Assembly (NCBI GenBank): GCA_963675945.1
Contig: OY780932.1
Location: forward strand, 3,410,001 to 3,474,000
Direction of reading: 5' to 3'
Length of the DNA stretch: 64,000 bases
From: G963556115 sp963675945
GTDB taxonomy: Bacteria; Planctomycetota; SZUA-567
Shown: in pieces, positions 19,075 through 28,532 of the stretch
How positions within the stretch are numbered: the stretch's first letter is position 1
Layout: each line of letters opens with the position of its first letter
Position numbers and translations under genes: made by a program
The notes under the pieces: generated by a model
Told to the model about the DNA's origin: nothing
What the model saw: only the letters and a program-made list of their open reading frames with translations
Databases searched by the model: none

Positions 19075-19588
19075 ATTTCTCGATCTCTAACCTCTTATTT
19101 TCGCGGAAGAGCTTCTCCTTCGCTTCATTTTCGAGTTTCTTTCTGGATACCCGTAGTGATAACTCATCCAATTGGAGTTGGCGCTCATGATCCAACTCAT
19201 GCAGATAAGTTTGCTTGCGCTTGTCCTTGATAATTTCGATAGCTTTTTTATCTCGCTGCGCCTCTACAAATGCCACCCGTTTACCTTCGACCTCCTTCTC
19301 CAGGCGTTTTATCTCATTATTAGCCGAAGCAATCCCCATCTCGATGCCTCCGACAACCAGCATCGCATCTACCATCGACTCCATATGAAGTTTTTCATCC
19401 TTCTTCCCAGAGCGCATCTCCCGTATCGAATCGATCAACTCCATACGCTCTTCTTCAAGTTCAATGGTCTTTAATCTTTGCTCTTCGACCGCCTTATTGG
19501 CCTCAGCGAATTCACGCTTCTTCTCATCCTCAATAATTTTGCGGTACTTGAGTACTGATTCCAGACGAAAGTTGAATTTTTTGGCCAT
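19064..19588 (-). CDS. fliJ: Flagellar export chaperone FliJ
   Basis: Coiled-coil protein of the flagellar type III export ATPase complex, sitting like the gamma stalk of F1-ATPase within the FliI hexamer. The start MAKKFNFRLESVLKYRK is characteristic, and nearly all 174 residues form a charged two-helix coiled coil. ATG follows AGGGATGGG. It lies directly after fliI and overlaps the next gene by 11 bases. Confidence 0.9.
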   Translation of the reverse strand: MAKKFNFRLESVLKYRKIIEDEKKREFAEANKAVEEQRLKTIELEEERMELIDSIREMRSGKKDEKLHMESMVDAMLVVGGIEMGIASANNEIKRLEKEVEGKRVAFVEAQRDKKAIEIIKDKRKQTYLHELDHERQLQLDELSLRVSRKKLENEAKEKLFRENKRLEIEKYGT

Positions 19589-19615
19589 AACCCATCCCTA
19601 TGCACTTGCAAAAAT

Positions 19616-20998
19616 CTACTGCGGAGGCTGCGGAACCGCGCGTCTAGTCTGAACCGGACGATTAAAGAGATCGGCCAAATCCTGCAACTTGGATTTGACG
19701 GTCTCAAAATCATCATGCTCGGTCATTCCCTGCTGCAAGAACTCATTGAGCTGGGGCATTATCTTGATCGCTCGATCAATTTCAACATTCGAACCCGACA
19801 CGTATGCCCCGATATTGATCATGTCCTCATTCTCAGCAAAACGTGCCGCCCCCCCACGGAGCAAGCGTGCCGCTTTAGTAAACTCTGCGGGCATGATCTC
19901 CGACTGGAGCCTGGAGAGGCTGGCCAGAAAATTTATCGCCGGATAATGCCCCTTCTCCGCAATTGAACGATCCAGAACAATATGCCCGTCAAGGATACCA
20001 CGACTGGCATCACCTATCGGGTCATTCATGTCGTCCCCCTCGACCAGCACGGTATAAAACCCGGTAATAGACCCTTTCTCCGACTTTCCCGACCGCTCCA
20101 TCAGACGTGGCAACATACTGAAGACACTGGCGGGATAGCCTTTACCTGCCGAAGGCACTTCGCCGATAGACGAGCCAATATCACGTTGAGCCATCGCCAT
20201 ACGGGTCACGGAATCCATAAGCAGAGCAACATCCTTTCCCTGATCACGAAAGTACTCAGCAATAGCGGTAGCAACAAACGGACACCGCACCCTGACCGGT
20301 GCCGGCTGGTCACTGGTAGCGACAACAACCACGCTCCGCTTCATACCCTCCGGGCCAAGTTCCCGCTCAATAAACTCCCGCACTTCACGCCCACGCTCTC
20401 CGACCAGAGCAACAACACAAACTTCAGCCGCAGAGAATTTGGTTATCATTCCCATCAATGTCGACTTACCCACACCGGTTCCGGCAAAAATACCGATTCT
20501 CTGCCCCCTGCCGATGGTCATAAACCCATCAATAGCTCTGATCCCTGTGGGCAGAACCTCGACGATACGCGGACGCATCACCGGATCCGGCGGGTCAGAG
20601 TATACCGGCCGGGTCGCTGTAGCCAGCACCGGCCCCTTACCATCCATAGGCTCACCCAACCCGTTGAGCACACGCCCCAGCAGGTGCTCTCCCACCGGCA
20701 CCACCTGCTGCGTACTCACACTCTCCACCAGATCCCCCGGCCCAACCCCGCGCATCTCACCTAAAGCCATAAGTAGAGTTGCATCCTCGCGAAAACCTAC
20801 AACTTCTGCTTCAATTGTCTGCTTTGAAAGGCGCGAATGAATTCCGCAGACACTGCCTACCGGCAGCGACATCGGTGTAACCTCTACCAGCAAGCCAACA
20901 ATTCTTCTAATCCTACCGCTGAGTTTACCCGCGAGAATATTCGGCAACTCCTTGCATTTCTCCGTAAAGACCGAGCTAGGCATCGCCCTCTCCCACAT
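19616..20998 (-). CDS. fliI: Flagellum-specific ATP synthase FliI
   Basis: Hexameric ATPase energising flagellar protein export, 460 residues, similar to F1 beta subunit. Walker A is GIFAGTGVGKST (~residue 170), Walker B is DVALLMDSVTRMA, and the signature PSAGKGYPASVFSMLPRLMERSG is intact. The first ATG (20998) lies inside fliH with GGAG upstream; a second ATG at 20983 overlaps the fliH stop and is also plausible. Confidence 0.96.
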   Translation of the reverse strand: MWERAMPSSVFTEKCKELPNILAGKLSGRIRRIVGLLVEVTPMSLPVGSVCGIHSRLSKQTIEAEVVGFREDATLLMALGEMRGVGPGDLVESVSTQQVVPVGEHLLGRVLNGLGEPMDGKGPVLATATRPVYSDPPDPVMRPRIVEVLPTGIRAIDGFMTIGRGQRIGIFAGTGVGKSTLMGMITKFSAAEVCVVALVGERGREVREFIERELGPEGMKRSVVVVATSDQPAPVRVRCPFVATAIAEYFRDQGKDVALLMDSVTRMAMAQRDIGSSIGEVPSAGKGYPASVFSMLPRLMERSGKSEKGSITGFYTVLVEGDDMNDPIGDASRGILDGHIVLDRSIAEKGHYPAINFLASLSRLQSEIMPAEFTKAARLLRGGAARFAENEDMINIGAYVSGSNVEIDRAIKIMPQLNEFLQQGMTEHDDFETVKSKLQDLADLFNRPVQTRRAVPQPPQ

Positions 20999-22088
20999 TG
21001 GACTCCAACACCTCCTTGATTATACTCTCTTCCTTACTGTCAAGCACCAGGTTTGACAACTCTGTCACCCCGGAAAGCGAAGATACCCGCGCCGGATCCA
21101 CCGCGGAATGTACTGTCGTCGTATCCACAGGTGCGGCTCGCGGGGTCTGAACAGGAGAATTAGTCTCACGCGGCTTGGCGGCTCCCCGACGACGCTGCGG
21201 CTTCACCGGAGGCTTTGGGGGTTGCGCTACTTCCGGCTTGGGAGGAGTAACCGCAGACGGCTCAGTTACAGCCGCTGCGGGTTGAACCTGGGGCTGCGCC
21301 TCGGCTACAGACAGTTCTACCGGTGGCACAACCATCTCCGCCGGCAACTCAGTATTCAAATTACCATCCCACTCGCGCAATCCTTGAGTGTCACCAACAA
21401 GAGCTTTCTCTAGAGCCTTAAACTGAGTATCCAGACTCAAATCCACCTCACCGTCACGACTAGACAACTTTACTCCGCCCTGCTGCATGCCCTCATCAAC
21501 AGTGAGAGAAACGCGTCCGATCTCACTGAACACAGCCTTGAGCGTCGGTATCTCCTCTTCGACAGCCGAATAATCAGCAGAACTCAGTTTCACAATCAAG
21601 TCGTTCTTATTATTGGTCAGTGCGACCGCCTCCATAAGTATCGGCACCACAAAGCGTTCATCAACCTCAACCTCACGGCGCACAATTTTCTTAGCGATAT
21701 CCAGTGACAACCCCAACAGATCAGCCTCTGCCTGTGACTGTATACTCTGCTTGCGCAGATTCAATTCATTCAAGATCAACTGCAATGCGCCGTTCAGACC
21801 GCCGATCTTCGCCTCAAAATCTTTGCGGGCAGCAACTTCGCCAGCTTTATAACCGTCCGCTTTTCCCGCTTCAATACCCTCAGCATAGCCTTTATCATAA
21901 CCCTGCTGGCGCATCTTTTCTTCGAGCTCAAAAATATTCTTCTTGGCCTGCTCAATCTTATTATTTGCGGTCGCAGTAGCTTTCGCCAGAATAGCTCTAG
22001 CCGTATTCTGCAAATCCGTATACTGATAGGCTACAATTGACTCGCTGGCATGCGAACCTTCAAAGTCACCCTCAATCAATTCACTCAT
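20976..22088 (-). CDS. fliH: Flagellar assembly protein FliH with Pro/Ala-rich C-terminal extension
   Basis: Regulator of the FliI ATPase, analogous to the peripheral stalk of F-ATPases. It contains a coiled coil with GxxxG-like repeats (GYDKGYAEGIEAGKADGYKAGE, ~60-85) and the FliH/type III HrpE core (~105-240; LGLSLDIAKKIVRREVEVDE, GGVKLSSRDGEVDLSLDTQF). Residues ~250-340 form an unusual low-complexity tail rich in Pro, Ala, Val and Gln with basic RRRG-type clusters. Start is the ATG at 22088, with GAGG eight bases upstream; a TTG one codon earlier is less likely. Confidence 0.9.
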   Translation of the reverse strand: MSELIEGDFEGSHASESIVAYQYTDLQNTARAILAKATATANNKIEQAKKNIFELEEKMRQQGYDKGYAEGIEAGKADGYKAGEVAARKDFEAKIGGLNGALQLILNELNLRKQSIQSQAEADLLGLSLDIAKKIVRREVEVDERFVVPILMEAVALTNNKNDLIVKLSSADYSAVEEEIPTLKAVFSEIGRVSLTVDEGMQQGGVKLSSRDGEVDLSLDTQFKALEKALVGDTQGLREWDGNLNTELPAEMVVPPVELSVAEAQPQVQPAAAVTEPSAVTPPKPEVAQPPKPPVKPQRRRGAAKPRETNSPVQTPRAAPVDTTTVHSAVDPARVSSLSGVTELSNLVLDSKEESIIKEVLESNVGEGDA

Positions 22089-22179
22089 CAAGACAACCTC
22101 AAACCTGTTAGACTACAAGACAAACCTATACCATTAGTTAATGTCAATAAAAAGCCACCACCACGCACCAACGACCCAC

Positions 22180-23208
22180 TTATACCACAACCTCATCCTC
22201 ACCACCACGCCCGGCAATAATAACCTCACCTGATTCTTCAAGCCTTCTGACAATATCAACAATACGCTGCTGCGCAGTCTCGACATCGGATAGTCTGGTC
22301 GGCCCCATAAACTCCATATTCTCCTGGATCATTGTCGCGGCACGCTCCGACATATTCTTGAATATCTTGTTCTGCAGCTCCTCTGAAGCGGTCTTGAGAG
22401 CCAGAGCCAATTCATCATTCTCCACCTCTTTGAGTGTAGCCTGAATTCCCTTGTCATTAACCAGGATAAGATCTTCAAAGACAAACATCAAGCGGCGTAT
22501 CTGTTCGACCATATCCGGATCTTCTTCCTCAAGATTCTCCAGAATACCCTTCTCGGTAGTCCTATCCACTAGGTTGAGCACCTCGGCAATATTCTCAATA
22601 CCACCCGCCGTCTCCAAATCCTGGTTAACAATTGAGGCCAGCCTAGCCTCCAGCCCCTTCTCTACCTCACGAATCGCCTCTGGTGTGGTCTGCTCCATCC
22701 TGGCAATACGCTTGACCACCTCCAATTGCTTCTTAGGCGAGAGTCCGGCAAGAATTTCAGAAGCCTGTTTCGGGTGCAAATGCGCCATAATAAGTGAGAT
22801 AGTCTGCGGATGCTCATCCATAATGAAGGTCAGCAAGGATTCGGTATCAGCCTGTTTGAGGAAATGGAATGGGGTTTGCTGAATTGACTGTTCGAGTTCG
22901 GAGAGAATCTGGGCCGCCTGCTCGGGAGATAAACTCTTCTCAAGCAGCATTCGCGCATAATCCAGGCCGCCCTGTTCGATATATTTACTAGCCATATATG
23001 TCTGATAATACTCACGCACCACACCGTCTCGGACATCCGTGTTTATCTCACTATCCAGGCGCGCAATCTCCATGGAGAGACTCTCTATCTCATCAGTGGC
23101 AAGATTGGCCATTATCTTGGAAGCAGAATCAGCATCTAGCGCAATCATCAACACCGCAGCCTTGCGCAGCCCACTCATTCCTTCCATTTTTTTGGGAGAA
23201 GCCGTCAT
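22180..23208 (-). CDS. fliG: Flagellar motor switch protein FliG
   Basis: Rotor protein joining the MS ring to the C-ring and receiving torque from MotA. All domains are visible in 342 residues: N-terminal (LRKAAVLMIALDADSASKIMANL), middle with the EHPQTISLIMAHLHPKQAS motif (~residue 125) and MEQTTPEAIREVE, and C-terminal torque helix (MSERAATMIQENMEFMGPTRLSDVETAQQRIVDIVRRLE). ATG start with only a weak GGAT upstream. It follows fliF. Confidence 0.97.
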   Translation of the reverse strand: MTASPKKMEGMSGLRKAAVLMIALDADSASKIMANLATDEIESLSMEIARLDSEINTDVRDGVVREYYQTYMASKYIEQGGLDYARMLLEKSLSPEQAAQILSELEQSIQQTPFHFLKQADTESLLTFIMDEHPQTISLIMAHLHPKQASEILAGLSPKKQLEVVKRIARMEQTTPEAIREVEKGLEARLASIVNQDLETAGGIENIAEVLNLVDRTTEKGILENLEEEDPDMVEQIRRLMFVFEDLILVNDKGIQATLKEVENDELALALKTASEELQNKIFKNMSERAATMIQENMEFMGPTRLSDVETAQQRIVDIVRRLEESGEVIIAGRGGEDEVVV

Positions 23209-23325
23209 CGTTTAAATCCATTCATACTGCACCAACCACAATCAAAACCCACAATTAATTATACCGCACAACCACAACTACATGCAACCCTTCATTCAGC
23301 CAATCACCCAAAAAACTCACATCAT

Positions 23326-24999
23326 CTAATAACCGTCGCGCGAACTCATCCAACGCCGTACAATACTAGCGGCCTTGACCGGATCCTCATCAATAAACTC
23401 ACCCACCTGGTCACGCATATTCTCAAAGTCAGCCTGCTGTCTATCGGTCTCCGAGAAACCGCCACCGGTTGCCATTGTAAGCGGATCGGTGTCAGGAAGC
23501 TCCACCTCTTCAGCTGGAATAGATCGCTTGGCCTGAAGATACAAGAAATAAATAGCCGCAAAGAGAATCAGAAGGAGGATAAGCGCCACCACGTTCTCAG
23601 TCAAGAAGTCTTTGAGCCTATCGACCTGCTCTTTGCGCTTATCCGGCTCAAGCTGCGGCTGCCAAATAACCTGCTCAATCTGAATCTCCATATTATTCGA
23701 GCCGTCAAGGATCCCTGCAACCTTGGCCACACTCCGCTCCAACGCCGTCAACGCATCCCCCTCCAGACGGTTGACCGGCACCCGCAGACGCATCGGCTCT
23801 CCAGTCTCCGGATTGATCACATTATTACCGTTCGCGTCCTTCTCAATCACCCAATTCCCATCAGCATCCCGCTCATAAGTATAAGGGAGATGAATAACTA
23901 CCGAAACCGTCTGGGAACGAATCGTCGGGTCATAAATCATCTCGGTATCCTGATACCCAAGCTCCATCAGCGTGTGCTTATCCTGCCGGTTATAGTCGCG
24001 TTCAATCTGCCGCCCACTGCCACTGGTTGTCATATTGGTATTGGTTCGAATATTGGGCTGGGTTCCAACAATATTTGCCGGCGCATCCCGAGATTTATCT
24101 GATATCTTCCTCGAAGTTATATCCTTCTGCAAACCTTCGAGTATTTCATGTTTTTTTACCTGTTTCTTGGTCATATCCCACTTGGTATCGACCCAGGCAT
24201 AAACCTCTGAATTTGGGATAATTTTACGCACACAATCTTCTATATCAGCACTAACCTTGGCACTAGTCTTATTATTGAGATCCATCGCGGTAGCCGCCAT
24301 ACCACTCAGAGTATCCTCACCCTGCGCTTTAAAGTGACGCCCCTCCTGATCCGTAACCAGCACCGAACTCGGACTGAGCCCGGAACGTGAATACGCCACC
24401 AGGCTAATAATAGCATCCGCCATCCCCCGGGTCAGCGGTTGCCCCATGGAGGTCTCAACCATTACCGACGCTCTCTGTTTGAACGGCATCCGAAATAAAG
24501 CCTTACGCTCCCCGCCCTGGTAGATAACCTTGGCGCTCTTGATACCATCCATCTGCTGGATCATCCGCCCCACTTCAGAAGATAACGCCAGTTTGAAGCG
24601 TTCTTGCGTAATCTCCTTGGTATCGGTAAACTTGGTATCCTTGAGTGCCTGTTCAAAGCTGGTACCACCGTCCTCAGGCAAAGCATTCTCTTTGGCAAGC
24701 ACGATAAGAGCCTCATACTTTTTATCTTCAGGAACCATTAAAACCTGATTCTTCGCATCATACTCGGCGTCGATATCCTGCGCTTTGAGCATTGCGGTAT
24801 ACTGATCAGAATCTTTGAGCGAAACATGTATATCCAGCGGCACCGTAAATGATTTTTCGTCACGCGAACCGATCCAGATAATCAAGGTTAACAGTGACGC
24901 AACTGTTATTATCATCGTTACGATACTCGCCCGCTGAGTCGAAGACATCTGCCCCAAGAGCTTGCGCATATTCTCAAGTAACTGTTTAATAACTTCCAT
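23326..24999 (-). CDS. fliF: Flagellar MS-ring protein FliF
   Basis: Inner-membrane ring on which the rotor assembles. Two membrane helices flank a large periplasmic region: one near residues 22-44 and the second near 475-495 (ALILLLILFAAIYFLYL). The periplasmic part shows the YscJ-like ring-building motifs (ALSSEVGRMIQQMDGIKSAKV, ASVMVETSMGQPLTRG, AIISLVAYSRSGLSPSSVLVTD). The cytoplasmic tail (~500-557) ends with the FliG-binding segment (FIDEDPVKAASIVRRWMS). 557 residues is normal. ATG with AGGGG upstream. Confidence 0.96.
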   Translation of the reverse strand: MEVIKQLLENMRKLLGQMSSTQRASIVTMIITVASLLTLIIWIGSRDEKSFTVPLDIHVSLKDSDQYTAMLKAQDIDAEYDAKNQVLMVPEDKKYEALIVLAKENALPEDGGTSFEQALKDTKFTDTKEITQERFKLALSSEVGRMIQQMDGIKSAKVIYQGGERKALFRMPFKQRASVMVETSMGQPLTRGMADAIISLVAYSRSGLSPSSVLVTDQEGRHFKAQGEDTLSGMAATAMDLNNKTSAKVSADIEDCVRKIIPNSEVYAWVDTKWDMTKKQVKKHEILEGLQKDITSRKISDKSRDAPANIVGTQPNIRTNTNMTTSGSGRQIERDYNRQDKHTLMELGYQDTEMIYDPTIRSQTVSVVIHLPYTYERDADGNWVIEKDANGNNVINPETGEPMRLRVPVNRLEGDALTALERSVAKVAGILDGSNNMEIQIEQVIWQPQLEPDKRKEQVDRLKDFLTENVVALILLLILFAAIYFLYLQAKRSIPAEEVELPDTDPLTMATGGGFSETDRQQADFENMRDQVGEFIDEDPVKAASIVRRWMSSRDGY

Positions 25000-25078
25000 C
25001 GCTCAACACCCCTTAGAGTTGAATACTATTGATCTTTACCGAATATTATCGTAGATGATATTCCCCCATACTCTCACT

Positions 25079-25084
25079 ATTATA
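25079..25084 (-). promoter_or_regulatory. Candidate -10 box for fliF
   Basis: TATAAT on the minus strand, ~80 bases before fliF and just after the terminator that follows fliE. No good -35 hexamer is visible at 16-18 bases, so this is tentative. Confidence 0.35.
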
Positions 25085-25144
25085 TAAGTATGAGTTAGAC
25101 AACACCATAAAATTTTCCGGTAAAAGTTGATTTTTTTTACAAAA

Positions 25145-25176
25145 TATATAGCTGGCAATCACTTACCAGCTATATA
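25145..25176 (-). terminator. Terminator between fliE and fliF
   Basis: Stem TATATAGCTGG / CCAGCTATATA (11 bp), 10-base loop, followed on the minus strand by TTTTGT. It lies 35 bases after the fliE stop and would separate fliE from fliF transcription at least partly. Confidence 0.7.
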
Positions 25177-25210
25177 CAAAAGCATACAAAGCAGAAACCC
25201 TAGCTGCGGT

Positions 25211-25522
25211 TTAGAGACGCATCTGCATCACCTCATTATAACTATCCACCAGCTTACTCCGCACAGCCATAAGAGTCTGAAAAGCCACATCCGCCTTCTC
25301 GACCGCGCCCATAACCTTGGTGATATCGGCTTCTCTACCAGTTACCAGCCCCTCCACCGCATCATCTGCCTCATTCTGCATCTGATTGACCTTCTGGAGG
25401 TTATTTAAAAGAAAATCTCTAAAGCCAGCCCCATCGACAGGCTGCCCGACTGCATTACTGGATTCTGTTACCGTCTTTCCAATATTGCCAAGACCTTCTA
25501 AGCCATTAATATTAGCGCTCAT
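25211..25522 (-). CDS. fliE: Flagellar hook-basal body complex protein FliE
   Basis: Small rod component linking the MS ring to the rod, and the first exported substrate. 103 residues with the family C-terminal helix (EKADVAFQTLMAVRSKLVDSYNEVMQMRL) and central FLLNNLQKVNQMQNEAD. ATG follows a GTAGGG element. Unlike most operons, it has its own strong promoter upstream and a terminator downstream. Confidence 0.94.
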   Translation of the reverse strand: MSANINGLEGLGNIGKTVTESSNAVGQPVDGAGFRDFLLNNLQKVNQMQNEADDAVEGLVTGREADITKVMGAVEKADVAFQTLMAVRSKLVDSYNEVMQMRL

Positions 25523-25607
25523 AGCCCTACACCCTTATACATACTTACTATACTCAAACCCACAGCGTGGGATTATTCACAGGTTAACATTATACCTTTA
25601 TACTCTT

Positions 25608-25636
25608 ATTATACTACAGTTGATTTACGGCTTCAA
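25608..25636 (-). promoter_or_regulatory. Sigma70-type promoter for fliE
   Basis: On the minus strand, TTGAAG (25631-25636) and TATAAT (25608-25613) are separated by exactly 17 bases. Transcription would begin ~75-80 bases before fliE, in the ~214-base gap after flgC. Confidence 0.65.
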
Positions 25637-25736
25637 GTAAATACTTCTATAGTACTATTCTTTTTTAAACCGGCTTATCTGTATATTTCGCAGTATAACC
25701 GGTGTATTTCAAACTTTTTTGCTACTCAACAAACTT

Positions 25737-26168
25737 TTAGGCAATTATCTGCAGAGCCCCGGTAAATATCCCTTTTGCCGTCTCAAATGAAGCAAGATTC
25801 GCTTCGTAGGCGCGCTGCGCAACCATCATATCCACCATCTCCAGTGCCGGCGATACATTTGGGTACTTGACATAACCATTCTCATCAGCATCAGGATGAT
25901 TCGGTTCATACCGTTGCATCAACTCGGTATTATAATCTGTCTGGATACTATCAACCTCGACCCCCAACACCTCACTCCCGGTAAAGGTCGGAGCGCCGGG
26001 TTTGAAAGCAATAAGCTTCCGGCGATACGGGTTATTCTCACCATTATCATCATGTATTGTATTAACATTTGCCAGATTGTTGGCATGCATGGTCATGCGC
26101 GCCCGCTCCGCATACAGAGCACTTCCAGCAATATCAAAATTTGTAAATATTCCGCCTACTTGTGGCAT
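25737..26168 (-). CDS. flgC: Flagellar basal-body rod protein FlgC
   Basis: Proximal rod subunit, 143 residues. The N-terminal rod motif is FDIAGSALYAERARMTMHANNLANVNT and the C-terminal helix is NVSPALEMVDMMVAQRAYEANLASFETAK. The sequence YVKYPNVSP is the usual FlgC landmark. ATG with AAGGAT upstream. It is ~40 bases downstream of flgB. Confidence 0.96.
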   Translation of the reverse strand: MPQVGGIFTNFDIAGSALYAERARMTMHANNLANVNTIHDDNGENNPYRRKLIAFKPGAPTFTGSEVLGVEVDSIQTDYNTELMQRYEPNHPDADENGYVKYPNVSPALEMVDMMVAQRAYEANLASFETAKGIFTGALQIIA

Positions 26169-26207
26169 GAGTCAATCCTTCTTAATCTTACTACCCAAAT
26201 GGACAAT

Positions 26208-26642
26208 TTACTTAACCTTTGCCGAAGCATTAAGCAGCATACTTAGATGCTTCTTATAGAGCCGCTGCATAGCAGTCATTTTGAGTTGATTCTTAGCCAT
26301 ATCAAGCATCTCAGTCTCAAGATTAACGCTATTCTCATCGTGACGCTCAACAGAGTACTCTTTTCCATTGAACATCCTCATCCGCGGATAGTTTCCCTGA
26401 TAAGTCAGATCAAGCTTCTCTTCAGGTCGAAATTCATTTGGATGATACTCTTCGCGGTTATTAATTGCCTCTACCAGCGATTCATTGAACTCATCTTCCG
26501 GAAGTGTCTGCCTATAATAATTAGGGGTATCCACGTTAGCAATATTATTTGAAATCACCAAATTTTTCTGAAAGGCAAAGCCCATTCCCGCTTCCAGAAC
26601 CGGTAGACTCTCACGCTGAAATACCGAATCAATCCATGCCAT
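26208..26642 (-). CDS. flgB: Flagellar basal-body rod protein FlgB
   Basis: Proximal rod subunit, 144 residues. It shows the rod N-terminal pattern (NLVISNNIANVDTPNYYRQ) and the C-terminal helix (VNLETEMLDMAKNQLKMTAMQRLYKKHLSMLLNA). It is the first gene of the leftward flagellar cluster. ATG follows AAGGACGG. Confidence 0.95.
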   Translation of the reverse strand: MAWIDSVFQRESLPVLEAGMGFAFQKNLVISNNIANVDTPNYYRQTLPEDEFNESLVEAINNREEYHPNEFRPEEKLDLTYQGNYPRMRMFNGKEYSVERHDENSVNLETEMLDMAKNQLKMTAMQRLYKKHLSMLLNASAKVK

Positions 26643-27026
26643 TATTGCCCGTCCTTAGATTTTGCAACTTCCGTTGCCAGTTTATATTCAAAAATCGTAC
26701 CAAAACCCCAACCACAGCCATAATACTGCTAACATCTTATTATATAAAAGCTTAATATATAAACCAGCAACACTAAGCAATAAATATACCCTAACCATAT
26801 TTACTATATCGGCAATAATGTTCAACTGCTACAGGCAAATAATGCCGAAATCAACTTTTTCCGTAATTATTTTATCCCGCAAGTTTTACGGATTTGACGA
26901 TATTACCATTAATATGTATTTGGCGTACTTAATCTGCAAATAGATTAAAGTACTCCCTCCCGAATAACCGATAACTCAAGGGTATTATAGATAAATTACC
27001 CTACTTGCTGAAAAATGAGGATAAAA
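26643..27026. other. Divergent intergenic region flgB / PKD protein gene
   Basis: About 380 A+T-rich bases with no credible gene, presumably carrying both promoters. On the minus strand there is TATAAT near 26740 without a convincing -35. No operator is evident. Confidence 0.5.
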
Positions 27027-28331
27027 ATGTTTCGCAATACACTTTTAATATTTCTCTGCTGTTGTAGTATTCAACTCTTTGCTCCGCCCCAGGCCACGGC
27101 TCAGGAGGCGAGCAATCTTATTCACCTCGACGGCAGCGGTTCACAGGATGCTGACGGTGACAGACTGGTCTATTCCTGGCGGCAAATATCTGGCCCAAAG
27201 GTTGAATTACTTGCCGCTCAAACCGCCAAACCAAGTTTCTATGCCGAAGCTGCCGGTGACTACACCTTCGAACTTATTGTCTCCGACGGCAAGACAAAGA
27301 GCAAACCCGCAATCGTGAATGTACTTATTGAAGAAGCAAACGAAATTCCACGCGCAGTTTTGCCAAGTAAACTAGCTGTAGAACTCGGCAGTGAGATAAT
27401 CCTGGACGGCAGTAACTCAAGTGACGCCGATCATGATACTCTACTCTATAATTTCAACCAGATTTCTGGCCCTGCCCAGCTTATGCGCTCAACAGTATCA
27501 CAAGAACCACGATTCACCGTAACTCCTAAAACCGTAGGAACCTATTCCTTCGAACTTATTGTAAATGATGGCCGAGCCAATAGCGCTCCGGCGCTATGTG
27601 TAGTCGAGGTTACCAAGCCCAACTCTGCCCCGGTTGCCAGGGTAAGCGCCCCTAAAAAAGCAGTCATCAATACCAGACATCACTTCAATGCTACGGTCAA
27701 GAATAATGCTCCTGAAGCTACTGTAGCAACTCCAGCACGGGTAACAATATCTAAAATCGACACTCCATCAGACCTGATCCATACAGATTCGAACCTACTC
27801 GAATCCAACGCTAACGCTGAGTTACAATCTGTTCTAAGCAATAATAAAATTGTTTCTGAAGTCGGCGAAGACAGCATTATTGACATAAGTTCTATCCAGC
27901 AATTAAATATTACCCCTATTGCTTCTACATCCGACGATATTTGTGTTACCCCCGGCACGAAGGTGGTAATAAAAGGTTTCGGTGTTGATCCTGATGGCGA
28001 TTCACTCCAATTTATTTGGAACCAGAGTTCAGGCCCCATCATTCCGGGCAGCCCGATCATGCGTAAAAACCTGGCCTTTATTCCCCGTAAGGAAGGTACC
28101 TATGTCTTCAAGCTTACCGTGAATGACGGCAAAGCTACAAGTGACCCAGCCTACTGTTCAGTTACCGTAAGGACTGCAGATTCCACTGCCAGAGCCGAGA
28201 TAAACAATGGGGTTACCATCTCTGCTGAGCTAAACAATACCGAATTAGCCATACCCCGAAAAGAAGATACCGTACAAGCCCAACTGGATGAAGACAACAT
28301 CTCATTTCGCGAGCTCTTCAGTATTGAGTAA
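27027..28331 (+). CDS. Secreted PKD-domain protein
   Basis: A 434-residue exported protein. Residues 1-25 form a signal peptide (hydrophobic LLIFLCCCSIQLFA, cleavage likely after ATA). Three PKD-type Ig-like domains follow: ~30-100 (DGSGSQDADGDRLVYSWRQISGP...YTFELIVSDGK), ~110-190 (DGSNSSDADHDTLLYNFNQISGP...YSFELIVNDGR) and ~295-380 (GVDPDGDSLQFIWNQSSGP...YVFKLTVNDGK). PKD domains mediate protein or carbohydrate contacts on the cell surface; no enzymatic domain is present. Start at 27027, since GAGGA lies just before it, rather than the ATG four codons upstream. Partner unknown. Confidence 0.85.
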   Translation: MFRNTLLIFLCCCSIQLFAPPQATAQEASNLIHLDGSGSQDADGDRLVYSWRQISGPKVELLAAQTAKPSFYAEAAGDYTFELIVSDGKTKSKPAIVNVLIEEANEIPRAVLPSKLAVELGSEIILDGSNSSDADHDTLLYNFNQISGPAQLMRSTVSQEPRFTVTPKTVGTYSFELIVNDGRANSAPALCVVEVTKPNSAPVARVSAPKKAVINTRHHFNATVKNNAPEATVATPARVTISKIDTPSDLIHTDSNLLESNANAELQSVLSNNKIVSEVGEDSIIDISSIQQLNITPIASTSDDICVTPGTKVVIKGFGVDPDGDSLQFIWNQSSGPIIPGSPIMRKNLAFIPRKEGTYVFKLTVNDGKATSDPAYCSVTVRTADSTARAEINNGVTISAELNNTELAIPRKEDTVQAQLDEDNISFRELFSIE

Positions 28332-28361
28332 GCGGCTACATATCCCCTGTAAACAACCTTT

Positions 28362-28403
28362 AAACTGTAATCCAAAGATCCCCCTTTGAATTACAGTTTT
28401 TTT
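28362..28403 (+). terminator. Terminator after the PKD-domain gene
   Basis: Stem AAACTGTAAT / ATTACAGTTT extended by CAAAG / CTTTG, followed by TTTTTTT. It lies ~30 bases past the stop. Confidence 0.85.
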
Positions 28404-28532
28404 CTCACATTATCTTAAAATTCTATTTTCAAAAAAAAATAAATAGACTATAACTAATGATATGTTTGTTTATGTGTGTTCCCCAATACATATTCGTCGT
28501 TATCTACCGGGGGATAATAGTAGGAGAAATTT

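Noticed and set aside
19982..20764. 260-codon plus-strand open frame opposite fliI
   Set aside because: Composition (His, Arg, Pro, Thr-rich) is that of an antisense shadow; fliI is fully conserved on the other strand.
26663..26679. Sigma54-like sequence TGGCAACGGAAGTTGCA upstream of flgB
   Set aside because: GG and GC are separated by 11 bases rather than the required 10, and it lies only ~20 bases from the start codon.
26802..26830. Sigma28-like GCCGATAT on the minus strand ~165 bases upstream of flgB
   Set aside because: The -35 position reads GTAG instead of TAAA; one half-element is not enough.
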